Assembly: GCA_963760715.1 (NCBI GenBank)
Contig: CAVXDY010000005.1
Coordinates: 62,001-126,000, forward strand
From: CAVXDY01 sp963760715
Lineage (GTDB): Bacteria > Actinomycetota > Thermoleophilia > Miltoncostaeales > Miltoncostaeaceae
DNA length: 64,000 nt
Direction: 5' to 3'
Shown in pieces: positions 19,218 through 30,343 of this stretch. Each line of letters starts with the position of its first letter. Position 1 is the first letter of the stretch. The position numbers and the translations under genes were made by a program. Below the pieces are notes generated by a model. The model did no database searches. It was not told where the DNA came from and saw only the letters and a list, made by a program, of their open reading frames with translations.

Positions 19218-19408
19218 CTAGGGAGTGGTGCTCTGCACCACCAGGGCTCCGGACCTGCAGCATCGGTCCGTTGAGCTCCCCCGGTCACGAGCCGGGAGAG
19301 CCGGCCCTAGAACGAATGTCGACGACCTGGCGTCCTCGCAGTCCCCCCGCGCGTTCCTCATTCACATCACTGGGGTTCATGGCGCACGGGATCAGGCTCG
19401 AGGGCAGT

Positions 19409-19432
19409 GCTGTTCAGTCTTGAGGGATCGCG
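19409..19432 (+). repeat. 3' arm of the 16S processing stem
   Basis: Pairs with 17496-17519 across the 16S gene. Its core CAGTCTTGAGGG is repeated in the 3' arm of the 23S stem at 22563-22574. Confidence 0.75.
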
Positions 19433-19501
19433 CCCGGCCTCGGTCGGGCGTTCGGTCGCCTCCACGGAGCCCCACGCCGGCAGCGGCGCCCGGGGCCGTT
19501 C

Positions 19502-19525
19502 GTACCTTGAAAACTGCATAGCGGC
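19502..19525 (+). repeat. 5' arm of the 23S processing stem
   Basis: Contains CCTTGAAAACTGCATAGCGG and pairs with 22555-22578 across the 23S gene, with a perfect 13-bp block at the inner end. It shares CCTTGAAAACTG with the 16S arm at 17503-17514. Confidence 0.75.
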
Positions 19526-19546
19526 AGTAGGTGTGCTCTACATATC

Positions 19547-22539
<2,993 letters not shown>

Positions 22540-22554
22540 AAGAGCACGCTGAAC

Positions 22555-22578
22555 GCCGCTATGCAGTCTTGAGGGTAC
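22555..22578 (+). repeat. 3' arm of the 23S processing stem
   Basis: GCCGCTATGCAGTCTTGAGG and following bases pair with 19502-19525. It lies between 23S and 5S, so cleavage here would also free 5S. Confidence 0.75.
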
Positions 22579-22591
22579 GATCCCTCGAGGG

Positions 22592-22711
22592 TTCCCGGTG
22601 GTCTTAGCGAGGGGGAGACACCTCTTCCCATTCCGAACAGAGTCGTTAAGTCCCTCAGCGCCGATGGTACTCCGGGCGAAGGCCCGCGGGAGAGTAGGTC
22701 GCCGCCGGGAT
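22592..22711 (+). rRNA. rrf: 5S ribosomal RNA
   Basis: About 120 nt. Helix I pairs TCCCGGTGG (22593-22601) with CCGCCGGGA (22702-22710). The internal CCCATTCCGAACAGAG typical of bacterial 5S is at 22637. It ends the rrn operon. Confidence 0.92.
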
Positions 22712-22718
22712 TGATATG

Positions 22719-22755
22719 CGAAAGCCGCGGATGCATGCCGCGGCTTTCGGTGTTT
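22719..22755 (+). terminator. rrn operon terminator
   Basis: CGAAAGCCGCGG (22719-22730) pairs perfectly with CCGCGGCTTTCG (22738-22749) around a 7-nt loop, followed by a short T-containing tail (GTGTTTC). It begins 8 bases after 5S. Confidence 0.8.
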
Positions 22756-22796
22756 CATGCGCCGGCGCGGGCGTGCGCCGTTGAAGGACGTCCGCC

Positions 22797-23618
22797 TCAG
22801 GTGCGGGTGGCGACGACCTCGAGGTACTCGGCCGGAATGGCCACCGGGCCGTCCCCGCCGAGCCGGTCGAAGCGGCGGACGAGATCGGCGATGTCGTCCG
22901 TCAGGGCGCGGCGCCCCGCCTCGTCGAGGCCCGCGAAGGCCTTCAGCGTGGGGCCGTAGTGCTCGCGGAAGAACTCCACGAAGTGGATCGGCGAGAGGAA
23001 GCGGAAGGTGTAGGTCCGGCGCGTGAGCCGGAGATCGCTGACGCCATCTCCCAGGAGCCCGCGCACGTGCTCCTCGGTGCCCCACAGGGGCGGCGGCGTG
23101 AGCCCGGGCGGGGGCGGCACGCGCCGGCCGACCGTGGCGAACAGCTGTCCGATGAAGCCGTCGGGCGTCCAGTTGGCCAGGGCGATGGTCCCGGCGGGCC
23201 GGCAGACGCGCAGGAGCTCGGACGCCGTGCGCTCGTGATCCGGCGCGAACATCACGCCCACGACCGACAGGACCGCGTCGAAGGACGCGTCGGGGAAGGG
23301 AAGCGCCTCGGCGTCGGCCTCGATCAGCTCGAGGTCGAGCCCCTCCGCCGCGGCCCGCTCGCCCGCGCGGGCGAGGAGCGAGGGCACGTAGTCGGTGGAG
23401 ACGACGTCGCAGCCGCAGCGCGCGGCGGCGAGGGCCGTGTTGCCGCTGCCGCCGGCGACGTCGAGCACCCGCCAGCCCGCGCGCAGGTCGGCCGAGTCGC
23501 AGAGCAGCTCCGAGATGATCGGGATGCTCGCCCCGACCCTCGAGTAGTCGCCGCTCGCCCAAGTCTGCTGCTGCCGGGCCTTGATCGCCCGCAGGTCCGG
23601 GGTCGTGGTGGTCGCCAT
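22797..23618 (-). CDS. class I SAM-dependent methyltransferase
   Basis: A 273-residue UbiE/Methyltransf_11-type enzyme. Motif I is VLDVAGGSGNTALAAA (residues about 50-65), followed by DYVPSLLARAGE, LELIEADAEALPFPDASFDAVLSV and ELLRVCRPAGTIALANWTP. The ATG at 23618 has a strong GAGGAGGT site. The substrate is unknown. It is divergent from a TetR repressor with operator-like repeats between them, so this gene is probably induced by the ligand or stress that repressor senses. Confidence 0.85.
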   Translation of the reverse strand: MATTTTPDLRAIKARQQQTWASGDYSRVGASIPIISELLCDSADLRAGWRVLDVAGGSGNTALAAARCGCDVVSTDYVPSLLARAGERAAAEGLDLELIEADAEALPFPDASFDAVLSVVGVMFAPDHERTASELLRVCRPAGTIALANWTPDGFIGQLFATVGRRVPPPPGLTPPPLWGTEEHVRGLLGDGVSDLRLTRRTYTFRFLSPIHFVEFFREHYGPTLKAFAGLDEAGRRALTDDIADLVRRFDRLGGDGPVAIPAEYLEVVATRT

Positions 23619-23640
23619 GTGAGTACCTCCTCGTAGTAAG

Positions 23641-23697
23641 CACGATCGGTCGTTCTAAGTGACGTCGAGAGAGTACGCACGGTCGTGCTAAGTTGTC
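23641..23697. promoter_or_regulatory. twin TetR operator candidates
   Basis: CGGTCGTTCTAAGT (23647-23660) recurs as CGGTCGTGCTAAGT (23680-23693), same orientation, 33 bp apart, three turns of the helix. Each copy sits in a partial palindrome: ACGATCGGTCGT (23642-23653) and GCACGGTCGTGC (23678-23689). They fill the gap between the divergent methyltransferase and tetR genes. Confidence 0.6.
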
Positions 23698-23729
23698 AAG
23701 GCGGGTGGCCACGGACAGGGGAGACCAGG

Positions 23730-24341
23730 GTGGCGCGGGTCGAGGGTGTGGAGCGCAGGCGGCGGGCGGACGGCGAGCGGACCCGGCACGCCATCCTCGA
23801 GGCGGCGACCCGGCTGGCCACCGTGGAGGGGCTCGACGGGATCTCGCTCGGGCGCCTGGCCCAGACCACGGGGATGAGCAAGAGCGGCCTCTTCGCGCAC
23901 TTCGGCTCGAAGGAGGAGCTGCAGCTCGCGACCATCGATGCCGCCGAGGACGTCTTCCGCACCGAGGTGCTCGACCCGTCGCTGGCCGAGCCCGAGGGGC
24001 TTCCGCGCCTGACAGAGCTCTGCGAGCGGTTCCTCGACCACGTGGAGCGGGGCGTCTTCCCGGGCGGGTGCTTCTTCGCCTCCGCCGCGGCCGAGCTCGA
24101 CACCCGGCCCGGCCCGCTGCGGGATCGCATCGCCGAGGTCTACGACGGGTGGGTCGCGCTGCTGGAGGGCTCCGTCCTGCGGGCCCAGGAGCTCGGCCAG
24201 CTCGACCGGTCCCTCGACCCGGAGCAGCTCGTCTTCGAGGTCAACGCCATGCTCGCCGAGGCCAACGGCGTCTTCCTGCTGCGCGGGGACCCCCGGGTCT
24301 TCGGGATGGCGCGCCGGGCCATCGGAGCGCGGCTCGGGTGA
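23730..24341 (+). CDS. TetR-family transcriptional regulator
   Basis: A 203-residue regulator. The N-terminal helix-turn-helix is clear: TRHAILEAATRLATVEGLDGISLGRLAQTTGMSKSGLFAHFGSKEELQLATID. The C-terminal half (FLDHVERGVFPGGCFFASAAAELDTRPGPLRDRI) is the ligand-binding domain of the TetR_C type with the conserved GGCFFA-like stretch. GTG 23730 with AGGGGAGA upstream is preferred to the ATG at 23685, which would put the start in the operator region. It probably represses itself and the divergent methyltransferase. Confidence 0.88.
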   Translation: MARVEGVERRRRADGERTRHAILEAATRLATVEGLDGISLGRLAQTTGMSKSGLFAHFGSKEELQLATIDAAEDVFRTEVLDPSLAEPEGLPRLTELCERFLDHVERGVFPGGCFFASAAAELDTRPGPLRDRIAEVYDGWVALLEGSVLRAQELGQLDRSLDPEQLVFEVNAMLAEANGVFLLRGDPRVFGMARRAIGARLG

Positions 24342-24342
24342 T

Positions 24343-26547
24343 TCAGCCGAGCATCCGCCCGATGGCGCGGTACAGGGAGGGGTGGCTCCAGTAGACGCTG
24401 TGGCCCCCGCCCGGGAGCGTCTGCTCGGTGAGGGTGAAGGAGGGATCGGTGGTGGGATGCGTCGCCGTGGCCACGACCCAGGGCCTGGGCGGGGGGTCGA
24501 ACACGGTGCGCCCGATGGGGTCGCCGGGGGCCGCGAGGTTGACCCATTCGCGAAGGTGGCTCCGGGTCCGGTCGAGGTAGCGCCACGGCGTGGCGCGCAT
24601 CGCCGAGAGCCAGCCGAACTGGCGGGGGAGGCGGAGGCGGTAGAGCTGGCGGAGCGGACAGCCGAAGGTGATGAGCCGGACGTCCGCGGGCAGGCCGTCC
24701 GGGGGCTCGTGCAGGAGGGTGACCGCGAGGACGGTCCCCTGGCTGTGCGCGGCGATGATCACCCGGTCGTAGGCGGCCGCCGGCCCGCGCGCGCCACCCC
24801 GGGAGATGTGCTCCAGGAGGGCCGAGAAGCGCGCCAGCATCCGTGACCGCGGGGTGTTGATGGGCCGGGCCCACCGCGGGGTCGGATTCTCGCGCAGGTA
24901 GGTGGCGACGTCGTAGGGGCGGTCGAGGATCGAGCGCAGGAGCTCGCTCGCCCGTCCGCCGCCGGCGAGGGCGCCCGGCGAGACCCCCAGGAGGCGCGCG
25001 GCGATGATCGCGGCGGCGACGCCACCCGCGAGGACGGCGGCCGAGGCGGCGAAGCGGTTCAGGATGTCGCTGCCGGCGCCGGCGGCGAAGGCCAGGAGCA
25101 CGCCGACCCAGGTCGCCGCGCTGAGGTACGCGGCCACGGGCACCAGCACCATCAGCACGGGGCCGAGCGTGCGGTCCTGGAGCGCGAGGACGGCGGTGAG
25201 CCGGCCGGCCGTCCGCTGCTCGGGGGCCTCCCCGCGCCCGGCGGTGAACGCCAGAGCCATGCCGAGCAGCAGCACGACCATCGCAGCCGCGGCGGCCGCC
25301 ACCGCCACCACCAGCGGCGCGAGGGACTGGCCCAGGATCACGACGCCCCACGCGTAGGCGGTCAGCACCGGGGTGTCGTGCGCCGCGACGACCTCGCCCG
25401 GCTCGACGGTGTCGGGGCAGTCGCGAGACGAGGGGCTCCAGTCGCGCGGGCCGCTGAGGCACCACGGCACCTGGGCGGGAACGGACACCGCCCCGGGGGC
25501 GCCGGAGGTGAACGCGGCCTTGTCGGTGAGCGGCTGGCTGGCCGCGCCGACGCCGGCGCTGATCACGGCGAGCAGCACCGCGACGCCGAGGGGGGCGGCC
25601 GTGGCCGCGAAGACGGCGGTGACGCTGCTGCGCCAGGCCGGCCCGGCCTCGGGCCGGTCGCCCAGCCACACACGCGCCATCCTCACCAGCAGGGAGACGA
25701 CGGCGAGCGTGGTGAGCAGGAGGAGCGTGAGCCAGAGGATCCGGAACGGGAACGCCACCGTGGCCACCACGGCATCGCCCAGAGCGAGGTCCGGGCGACC
25801 TCCGCGGTCCGCGATCCGCCAGACCACCAGGGCCACGGCGGCGCCCAGCGCGAGTGCCGTCAGTGGCACCGCGTAGGCGCGACCCGAGCGCTGGTAGCGG
25901 TGCGCGGCCATCACCGAGGCGACGCAGACGATGAGGCCGCCGGCGGCGATCGCGAGGCACCATCCCAGCAGCGGCGCGCCGAGCGAGCGCAGGTAGAGCG
26001 CCAGCGTCATCAGCCCGACGAGGGCGAGCGCCAGAAAGGTGGTGATCATGATCGGCACCGCGCACAGCCAGCCCACGATCCCGAGGAGGCGCGACGCGGC
26101 GAGCCGGCTGCGCATGCCCACGCTGGTCTCCTGGGGCCCCTTCGCGACCGGCGGGACGGACGATCGCCCGATGGCGAGGCCTCCGAGGAGGGCGGCCCGG
26201 GCGATGGCGGGCATGTCCAGGAACAGGCCGAGGAAGGCCGCCACGAACGAGCGCAGGGCGGCGGGGAAGCGGGAGAGGTCGGCCCACCAGAACTCGTACA
26301 CGTCCACCTCGGGCGGTTCCTGGCCGCCGGCCGGGCGGTGGACCGTGAAGCGCCGCGCGCTGCGGGCCCGCGCCTCGTGGTCGGTCGCGTCGAGGATGTC
26401 GCCGGCGACCGGGTACCACTCGGTCACCTCCTCTCCGGCCGACCACCCCCCGTGGCGCAGGAGACCCTCCACGATGCGCTCGGCGCCCTCTCCCGAACCC
26501 TCGTCCCCGACCCCGGCGACGACGACGATTGCGGTGCGATTCGCCAT
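24343..26547 (-). CDS. large membrane protein with serine-hydrolase (lipase-like) domain
   Basis: A 734-residue protein I cannot name. It starts VVVAGVGDEGSGEGAERIVEGLL, like the first strand of an alpha/beta hydrolase, and has a YEFWWADLSRFP stretch. About ten hydrophobic segments follow (residues about 160-520), with a soluble loop in the middle containing two Cys (WCLSGP, SRDCPDT). The C-terminal part carries DRVIIAAHSQGTVLAVTLL, a G/A-x-S-x-G nucleophile elbow, then PGDPIG and a late GGHSVYWSHP that could supply Asp and His. A membrane-anchored esterase or lipase is inferred. Start Met at 26547 has a -10 box 8 nt upstream. It converges on tetR with a one-base gap. Confidence 0.7.
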   Translation of the reverse strand: MANRTAIVVVAGVGDEGSGEGAERIVEGLLRHGGWSAGEEVTEWYPVAGDILDATDHEARARSARRFTVHRPAGGQEPPEVDVYEFWWADLSRFPAALRSFVAAFLGLFLDMPAIARAALLGGLAIGRSSVPPVAKGPQETSVGMRSRLAASRLLGIVGWLCAVPIMITTFLALALVGLMTLALYLRSLGAPLLGWCLAIAAGGLIVCVASVMAAHRYQRSGRAYAVPLTALALGAAVALVVWRIADRGGRPDLALGDAVVATVAFPFRILWLTLLLLTTLAVVSLLVRMARVWLGDRPEAGPAWRSSVTAVFAATAAPLGVAVLLAVISAGVGAASQPLTDKAAFTSGAPGAVSVPAQVPWCLSGPRDWSPSSRDCPDTVEPGEVVAAHDTPVLTAYAWGVVILGQSLAPLVVAVAAAAAAMVVLLLGMALAFTAGRGEAPEQRTAGRLTAVLALQDRTLGPVLMVLVPVAAYLSAATWVGVLLAFAAGAGSDILNRFAASAAVLAGGVAAAIIAARLLGVSPGALAGGGRASELLRSILDRPYDVATYLRENPTPRWARPINTPRSRMLARFSALLEHISRGGARGPAAAYDRVIIAAHSQGTVLAVTLLHEPPDGLPADVRLITFGCPLRQLYRLRLPRQFGWLSAMRATPWRYLDRTRSHLREWVNLAAPGDPIGRTVFDPPPRPWVVATATHPTTDPSFTLTEQTLPGGGHSVYWSHPSLYRAIGRMLG

Positions 26548-26555
26548 TGGCGGGA

Positions 26556-26561
26556 ACCCTA
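26556..26561 (-). promoter_or_regulatory. -10 box of the membrane hydrolase gene
   Basis: TAGGGT on the minus strand lies 8 nt before the ATG at 26547, in the 48-bp gap shared with the divergent FAD oxidoreductase gene. That gene has TACCAT at 26581-26586, 9 nt before its ATG. Confidence 0.35.
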
Positions 26562-26595
26562 TGACGGCGGTGGCCGTCTGTACCATCGCGCGACG

Positions 26596-27927
26596 ATGAC
26601 GGGATCCGGAGGGCGGGCGCAGGGGCTTGACTGCGTCGTCGTGGGGGGCGGCCTGGCGGGACTGTCCTGCGCGCACGATCTGGCGCGCGCGGGGCGCTCC
26701 GTGCACGTGGTGGAGGCCGAGGAGGCGCCCGGCGGCCGCGCGCGCACCGTGTGGCACCGCGGACGCCCGGTGGACCGCGGCTTCCAGGTGCTGTTCCGCG
26801 CCTACCCGCGCACCAGGGCCCTGCTGCGCGCGATCGGGATCCCCCGGCGCGATCTGCGCCCCGTCGGGGGCGGGGCGGTGTTCGTCGACGGGTCGGGGAC
26901 GCACCGGCTGGGCACCTCCCGGCTGGCGGTCGCCGGCTTCACCGGGCTGGCCCCGCCGGACCGGGCCAAGCTGATGCGCCTGGCCGTCGAGGTGGCCGCG
27001 CGACCGCCGCAATCGCTGCTCGACGACGGCGAGGACGCCGGTTCGACCGAGGACTTCCTGCGGGAGCGGGGGTTCTCGGATGAGGCGGTCGAGCGCTTCT
27101 TCCGGCCCCTGTTCGGGGTCGTCCTCCTGGACCGGAGCCTCTCGGCCGACGCCGGATACTTCCGGTTCCTGCTGGCCATGCTGGCGCGGGGCCCGGCGGT
27201 GATCCCGAGCGACGGGCTCGGGATGGTGGCGGAGTGGACCACGGCGGCCATCCGCCAGGCCGGGGGGATGGTCGAGCTGGGGGTCCGGGCGGCGGCGCTC
27301 GAGCCCGACGCCCCGGGCCGCCGGGTGCAGGCCGTGCTCATGGAGGACGGGCGGAGGCTGAGCGCCCGCCAGGTCGTGCTGGCCGTCGAGGCCCCCGCCG
27401 CGCGCGCGCTGCTGACCCCCCTCGACCCGGCCGCCGCGGGCCGCCTGCCGACCGAGGCCGCCTCGTCGGTGGGCGCCGCCTTCGAGCTGCGGACGCCCCT
27501 GTACCGCGGTCGGACCATCCTGCTGAACGCCGATCCGGCGTCCGAGGAGCAGCCGCGGGTCAACCTGCTGTGCCAGACGACCAACATCACGCGTCCCGGG
27601 GTGGTGGAGGGACCGCACATCCTGCTGGCCACCAGCGTCACGACCGGCGGCGGCCCGGCCGATGGCCTCGTGGACGCCGTGGAGGCGCTCGTGCGGCGCT
27701 GGGCGCCCGGCTACGACTGGACGGGCCTCGCGCGGCCGATCGGCGTCTACGAGCACCCCTTCGCGCAGTTCCGGCCGCTGCCGGGGGTGCGCCGCAACCT
27801 GCCCGGACCGCGCACGGCCCTCGAGAACCTGGTCCTGGCGGGCGATCTCACCCGGCACCCCTCGGTGGAGGGGGCGATCTCGAGCGGCGCCAGGGCCGCC
27901 GAGGTCGTGAACGCCCTGATCCCGTGA
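26596..27927 (+). CDS. FAD-dependent amine oxidase/phytoene desaturase-like oxidoreductase
   Basis: A 443-residue flavoprotein. The N-terminal dinucleotide-binding motif is VVVGGGLAGLSCAHDLARAG with the ribose-binding Glu in VHVVEAEEAPGGRART. The C-terminus closes the FAD site (LVLAGDLTRHPSVEGAISSGARAA). The middle, SADAGYFRFLLAMLARGPAVIPSDGL, matches the desaturase/protoporphyrinogen oxidase superfamily. No carotenoid or heme gene is near, so the substrate is unassigned. The next gene, xseA, starts inside its stop codon region (GTGA). Confidence 0.85.
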   Translation: MTGSGGRAQGLDCVVVGGGLAGLSCAHDLARAGRSVHVVEAEEAPGGRARTVWHRGRPVDRGFQVLFRAYPRTRALLRAIGIPRRDLRPVGGGAVFVDGSGTHRLGTSRLAVAGFTGLAPPDRAKLMRLAVEVAARPPQSLLDDGEDAGSTEDFLRERGFSDEAVERFFRPLFGVVLLDRSLSADAGYFRFLLAMLARGPAVIPSDGLGMVAEWTTAAIRQAGGMVELGVRAAALEPDAPGRRVQAVLMEDGRRLSARQVVLAVEAPAARALLTPLDPAAAGRLPTEAASSVGAAFELRTPLYRGRTILLNADPASEEQPRVNLLCQTTNITRPGVVEGPHILLATSVTTGGGPADGLVDAVEALVRRWAPGYDWTGLARPIGVYEHPFAQFRPLPGVRRNLPGPRTALENLVLAGDLTRHPSVEGAISSGARAAEVVNALIP

Positions 27928-29180
27928 AGCTCGTCGGCAGCCGCCGGGTCTTCTCCGTGGAGGAGGTCAGCGCCCGCCTGGCGTCGATGTTCGAGGGCCT
28001 CCGGTCGTTCTGGCTCGAGGCCGAGGTGCAGGACCTGCGCCCGGGGCGCGGCCAGATGTACTTCCGGCTGCGCGGCGCCACGACGCTCGACGCCACCATG
28101 AACGGGGTCGTCTACGACCGCCTGGCCCACAAGCCGCGCGACGGCACGCTCGTGCAGGCCTACGGGCGGATCGAGTTCTGGAGCGCCCGCGGCGCGATCA
28201 CGATGCGGGTGGAGCGCCTCGAGCTCGCGGGGGAGGGGCTGCTGCGCGCCCAGGTCGAGGAGCTGCGGCGCAGGCTCGGCGCCGAGGGCCTGCTCGACCC
28301 CGGCCGCCGCCGGCCGGTCCCGCTCCTGCCCCGGAGGGTCGGCCTGGTGACGAGCCCGGACGGCGCCGCGCGGGACGACTTCCTCACGAACGCGCTCGCC
28401 CGCTTCCCGCGGGCCGACGTGCTGGTGGTGGGCGTGCCGGTGCAGGGCGAGGCGGCGCCGGCGGCGATCGTGCGCGCGCTGGCCCACCTGGACGCCCGCG
28501 AGGACGTCGATGTGATCGTGATCGCGCGCGGGGGCGGGTCGCTCGAGGACCTGATGGCCTTCAACAGCGAGCCGGTCTGCCGGGCGGTGGCCTCGGCCAC
28601 GACGCCGGTGGTCTCGGCCGTGGGCCACGAGCGCGACGTGACGCTGTGCGACGACGTGGCCGACCTGCGGGTGTTGACTCCCAGCGCCGCCGCCGCGGCC
28701 GTGCTGCCGAGCCTGGAGGCGCTGGAGGTGCGGCTTGGTGACCACGGCGCCGCCCTGCGGCGCGGCCTCGGGCGCGAGCGCGCCCGCGCGGCCGAGGCGC
28801 TCGGCCGCCGGTCGGCCGATCTCGCGCGCGCCCTGCGCGGGCGCGGGGACCTCGCCCGCGACCGCGTCGAGCGGCTGGCGCCGCGGCTGGGCCCCGCCCT
28901 GGGGCGGGTGTCCGCGCGCGCCGCCTCCGGCCTGGACGGGGCCGGGGCGGGCCTGCGCCGGGCCGCCACCGCGCGCGCGCAGGCCGCCGCCGGGCGCGTG
29001 GAGCGCGCGGAGGCCCTTCTGGCGCTGCTCTCTCCCCGGCGGACCGTGGCGCGCGGGTATGCCATCGTGCGCGCGGCGGACGACGGGCGGGTGGTCGCGT
29101 CCGTCGCCGGCGTCCGCCCGGGGGACGCCCTGTCCATCGAGATGCGCGACGGGCTCCTGGACGCGAGGGCCGGGACGTGA
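27924..29180 (+). CDS. xseA: exodeoxyribonuclease VII large subunit
   Basis: A 418-residue nuclease subunit. The N-terminal OB-fold (FWLEAEVQDLRPGRGQMYFRLRG) binds single-stranded DNA, and the catalytic domain has VGLVTSPDGAARDDFLTNALARF, VIVIARGGGSLEDLMAFNSE and PVVSAVGHERDVTLCDDVADLR. A long Arg/Ala-rich coiled segment follows. With XseB it degrades single-stranded DNA to oligonucleotides. GTG start in GTGA overlap. Confidence 0.95.
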   Translation: MKLVGSRRVFSVEEVSARLASMFEGLRSFWLEAEVQDLRPGRGQMYFRLRGATTLDATMNGVVYDRLAHKPRDGTLVQAYGRIEFWSARGAITMRVERLELAGEGLLRAQVEELRRRLGAEGLLDPGRRRPVPLLPRRVGLVTSPDGAARDDFLTNALARFPRADVLVVGVPVQGEAAPAAIVRALAHLDAREDVDVIVIARGGGSLEDLMAFNSEPVCRAVASATTPVVSAVGHERDVTLCDDVADLRVLTPSAAAAAVLPSLEALEVRLGDHGAALRRGLGRERARAAEALGRRSADLARALRGRGDLARDRVERLAPRLGPALGRVSARAASGLDGAGAGLRRAATARAQAAAGRVERAEALLALLSPRRTVARGYAIVRAADDGRVVASVAGVRPGDALSIEMRDGLLDARAGT

Positions 29181-29437
29181 GCGGCACCGGGCCCGCCGAG
29201 CCGCCGCCCACCTTCGAGGAGGCCCTGCGGCGTCTGGACGAGGTGGTGGCGCGGCTCGAGGGGGGCGAGGTGGGCCTGGAGGAGGCGGTCGCCCTGTTCG
29301 AGCAGGGCCAGGGCTACCTCGCCGCCTGCCGTGAGCGGCTGGCGGCCGCTCAGAAGCGGATCGAGGAGCTCACGGCCGACGAGCTGGGCCCGGGGCCCGC
29401 CGGCGGCGCCGCGAAGGAGCCCGACCCGCCGTTCTGA
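29177..29437 (+). CDS. xseB: exodeoxyribonuclease VII small subunit
   Basis: An 86-residue helical partner of XseA: TFEEALRRLDEVVARLEGGEVGLEEAVALFEQGQGYLAACRERLAAAQKRIEEL is the family core. The last 20 residues are a Gly/Pro/Ala tail. GTG start in GTGA overlap with xseA. Its last 88 bases also encode, on the opposite strand, the end of the next gene. Confidence 0.93.
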   Translation: MSGTGPAEPPPTFEEALRRLDEVVARLEGGEVGLEEAVALFEQGQGYLAACRERLAAAQKRIEELTADELGPGPAGGAAKEPDPPF

Positions 29438-30006
29438 CCGCCGCCGCGCGCCTCCCAGCGCTCGAGGCGCTTCAGATCGCGCTCGATGCGGCTCAGCGGC
29501 ACCTGGCAGCCCGCGCCGGCCACGTTGGCGTAGGAGAGCAGCCGGTCCTCGTCGGCGCGCAGGGTCATCCACTTGGCGAGCACGTCGTCGCCCTCGGGCA
29601 GGAGCGGCGTCTCCCCGGCGAGCCGGTCGGGGAACTGGACGCAGTACTCGCGGACCGGCGCCATCGAGCGGGGCAGCAGCGCCACCACCGGGAGGTGCGG
29701 GTAGATGAGGTAGCGGTACCGCGGGGGACCGGTCCGGCCCGGGGCGCCGCGGGCGGCCCGGCGCCCGGTGACGCAGATGAAGCCCAGCTCGCGGTACATC
29801 CTCCACTCGTCGGGGTTCACGACGGACCGCAGCAGCTCGAGGGACCGGCGCTCGGCCTCCGCCGGGGCGACCGGCGGCTCGGTGATCCAGGACGGCGCGG
29901 GGGCGCGTCCCGTGCGCCGGACCCACCCGCCGCCCGCGGGGCGCCGCATGACCGCCGCGAGAGCCGCCAGGGTCACCACCAGCAGGACGACCCCGACGCC
30001 TCCCAT
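29350..30006 (-). CDS. hypothetical protein with N-terminal membrane helix
   Basis: A 218-residue protein of unknown function. Residues 4-21 form one hydrophobic helix (VGVVLLVVTLAALAAVM), followed by a basic linker and a globular part with ELLRSVVNPDEWRMYRELGFICVTG, YRYLIYPHLPVVALLP and a conserved-looking DVLAKWMTLRADEDRLLSYAN. The last 40 residues are Gly/Ser/Pro-rich and overlap xseB antisense by 88 bases, so the functional end may lie earlier. It follows the 85-residue gene by only 4 bases and is probably co-transcribed with it. Confidence 0.6.
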   Translation of the reverse strand: MGGVGVVLLVVTLAALAAVMRRPAGGGWVRRTGRAPAPSWITEPPVAPAEAERRSLELLRSVVNPDEWRMYRELGFICVTGRRAARGAPGRTGPPRYRYLIYPHLPVVALLPRSMAPVREYCVQFPDRLAGETPLLPEGDDVLAKWMTLRADEDRLLSYANVAGAGCQVPLSRIERDLKRLERWEARGGGQNGGSGSFAAPPAGPGPSSSAVSSSIRF

Positions 30007-30010
30007 CGCC

Positions 30011-30268
30011 CTAGGCCGGCGCCCCGCCGGCGGCGCGCGGCCAGAACAGGACCCGCTCGGCGTCGGCCGGGATCTCCTCGAAGCTCGTCACGAGCAGCGC
30101 CTCGCGGCGGCCGGTGCGCGCGTCGGCCACGGGCACGGCGGCCCACATGCCCTCCTCGAGCTGTCGCCGGAACTCCGCCACGAGCGCCTCGCGCTCGGCG
30201 TCGAGGCGGGGGTCCCCTTCGACGATCAGCGTCTCGCCGTACCCCGGCATCATCCGAAGCAGCCGCAT
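30011..30268 (-). CDS. hypothetical 85-residue protein
   Basis: A small soluble protein with GYGETLIVEGDPRLDAEREALVAEFRRQLEEGMWAAVPV. It shows a beta-hairpin-like start, a charged helix and a beta end, with no motif I recognise. It reads as the first gene of a two-gene unit with the membrane-anchored protein downstream, divergent from murA. A -10-like TATAAC (30277-30282, minus strand) stands 8 nt before the ATG. Confidence 0.55.
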   Translation of the reverse strand: MRLLRMMPGYGETLIVEGDPRLDAEREALVAEFRRQLEEGMWAAVPVADARTGRREALLVTSFEEIPADAERVLFWPRAAGGAPA

Positions 30269-30329
30269 CCCCCGCCGTTATACCGACCGCCACCACGGCG
30301 GCGCAAACCAGGGGGTGCGGACCTGCTGC

Positions 30330-30335
30330 TAGCGT
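30330..30335 (+). promoter_or_regulatory. -10 box of murA
   Basis: TAGCGT is followed by 8 nt and the murA GTG at 30344. No Shine-Dalgarno sequence lies between them. Confidence 0.35.
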
Positions 30336-30343
30336 CCACCCAC

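Larger units (their letters stand above)
19218..19546 (+). other. 16S-23S spacer without tRNA genes
   Basis: About 330 bases. I looked for tRNA-Ile and tRNA-Ala cloverleafs and found none. It holds the 3' arm of the 16S stem (19409-19432), a GCCCGgcctCGGTCGGGC-type hairpin just after it, and the 5' arm of the 23S stem (19502-19525). Confidence 0.7.

Noticed and set aside
19218..19546. tRNA-Ile/tRNA-Ala in the 16S-23S spacer
   Set aside because: I searched for T-loop (TTC) and cloverleaf pairing on both strands and found only processing stems and simple hairpins.
26548..27858. Upstream extension of the membrane hydrolase frame on the minus strand
   Set aside because: It runs antisense through the FAD oxidoreductase gene and contains only low-complexity GC-rich translation. 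The Met at 26547 with a -10 box is a natural start.
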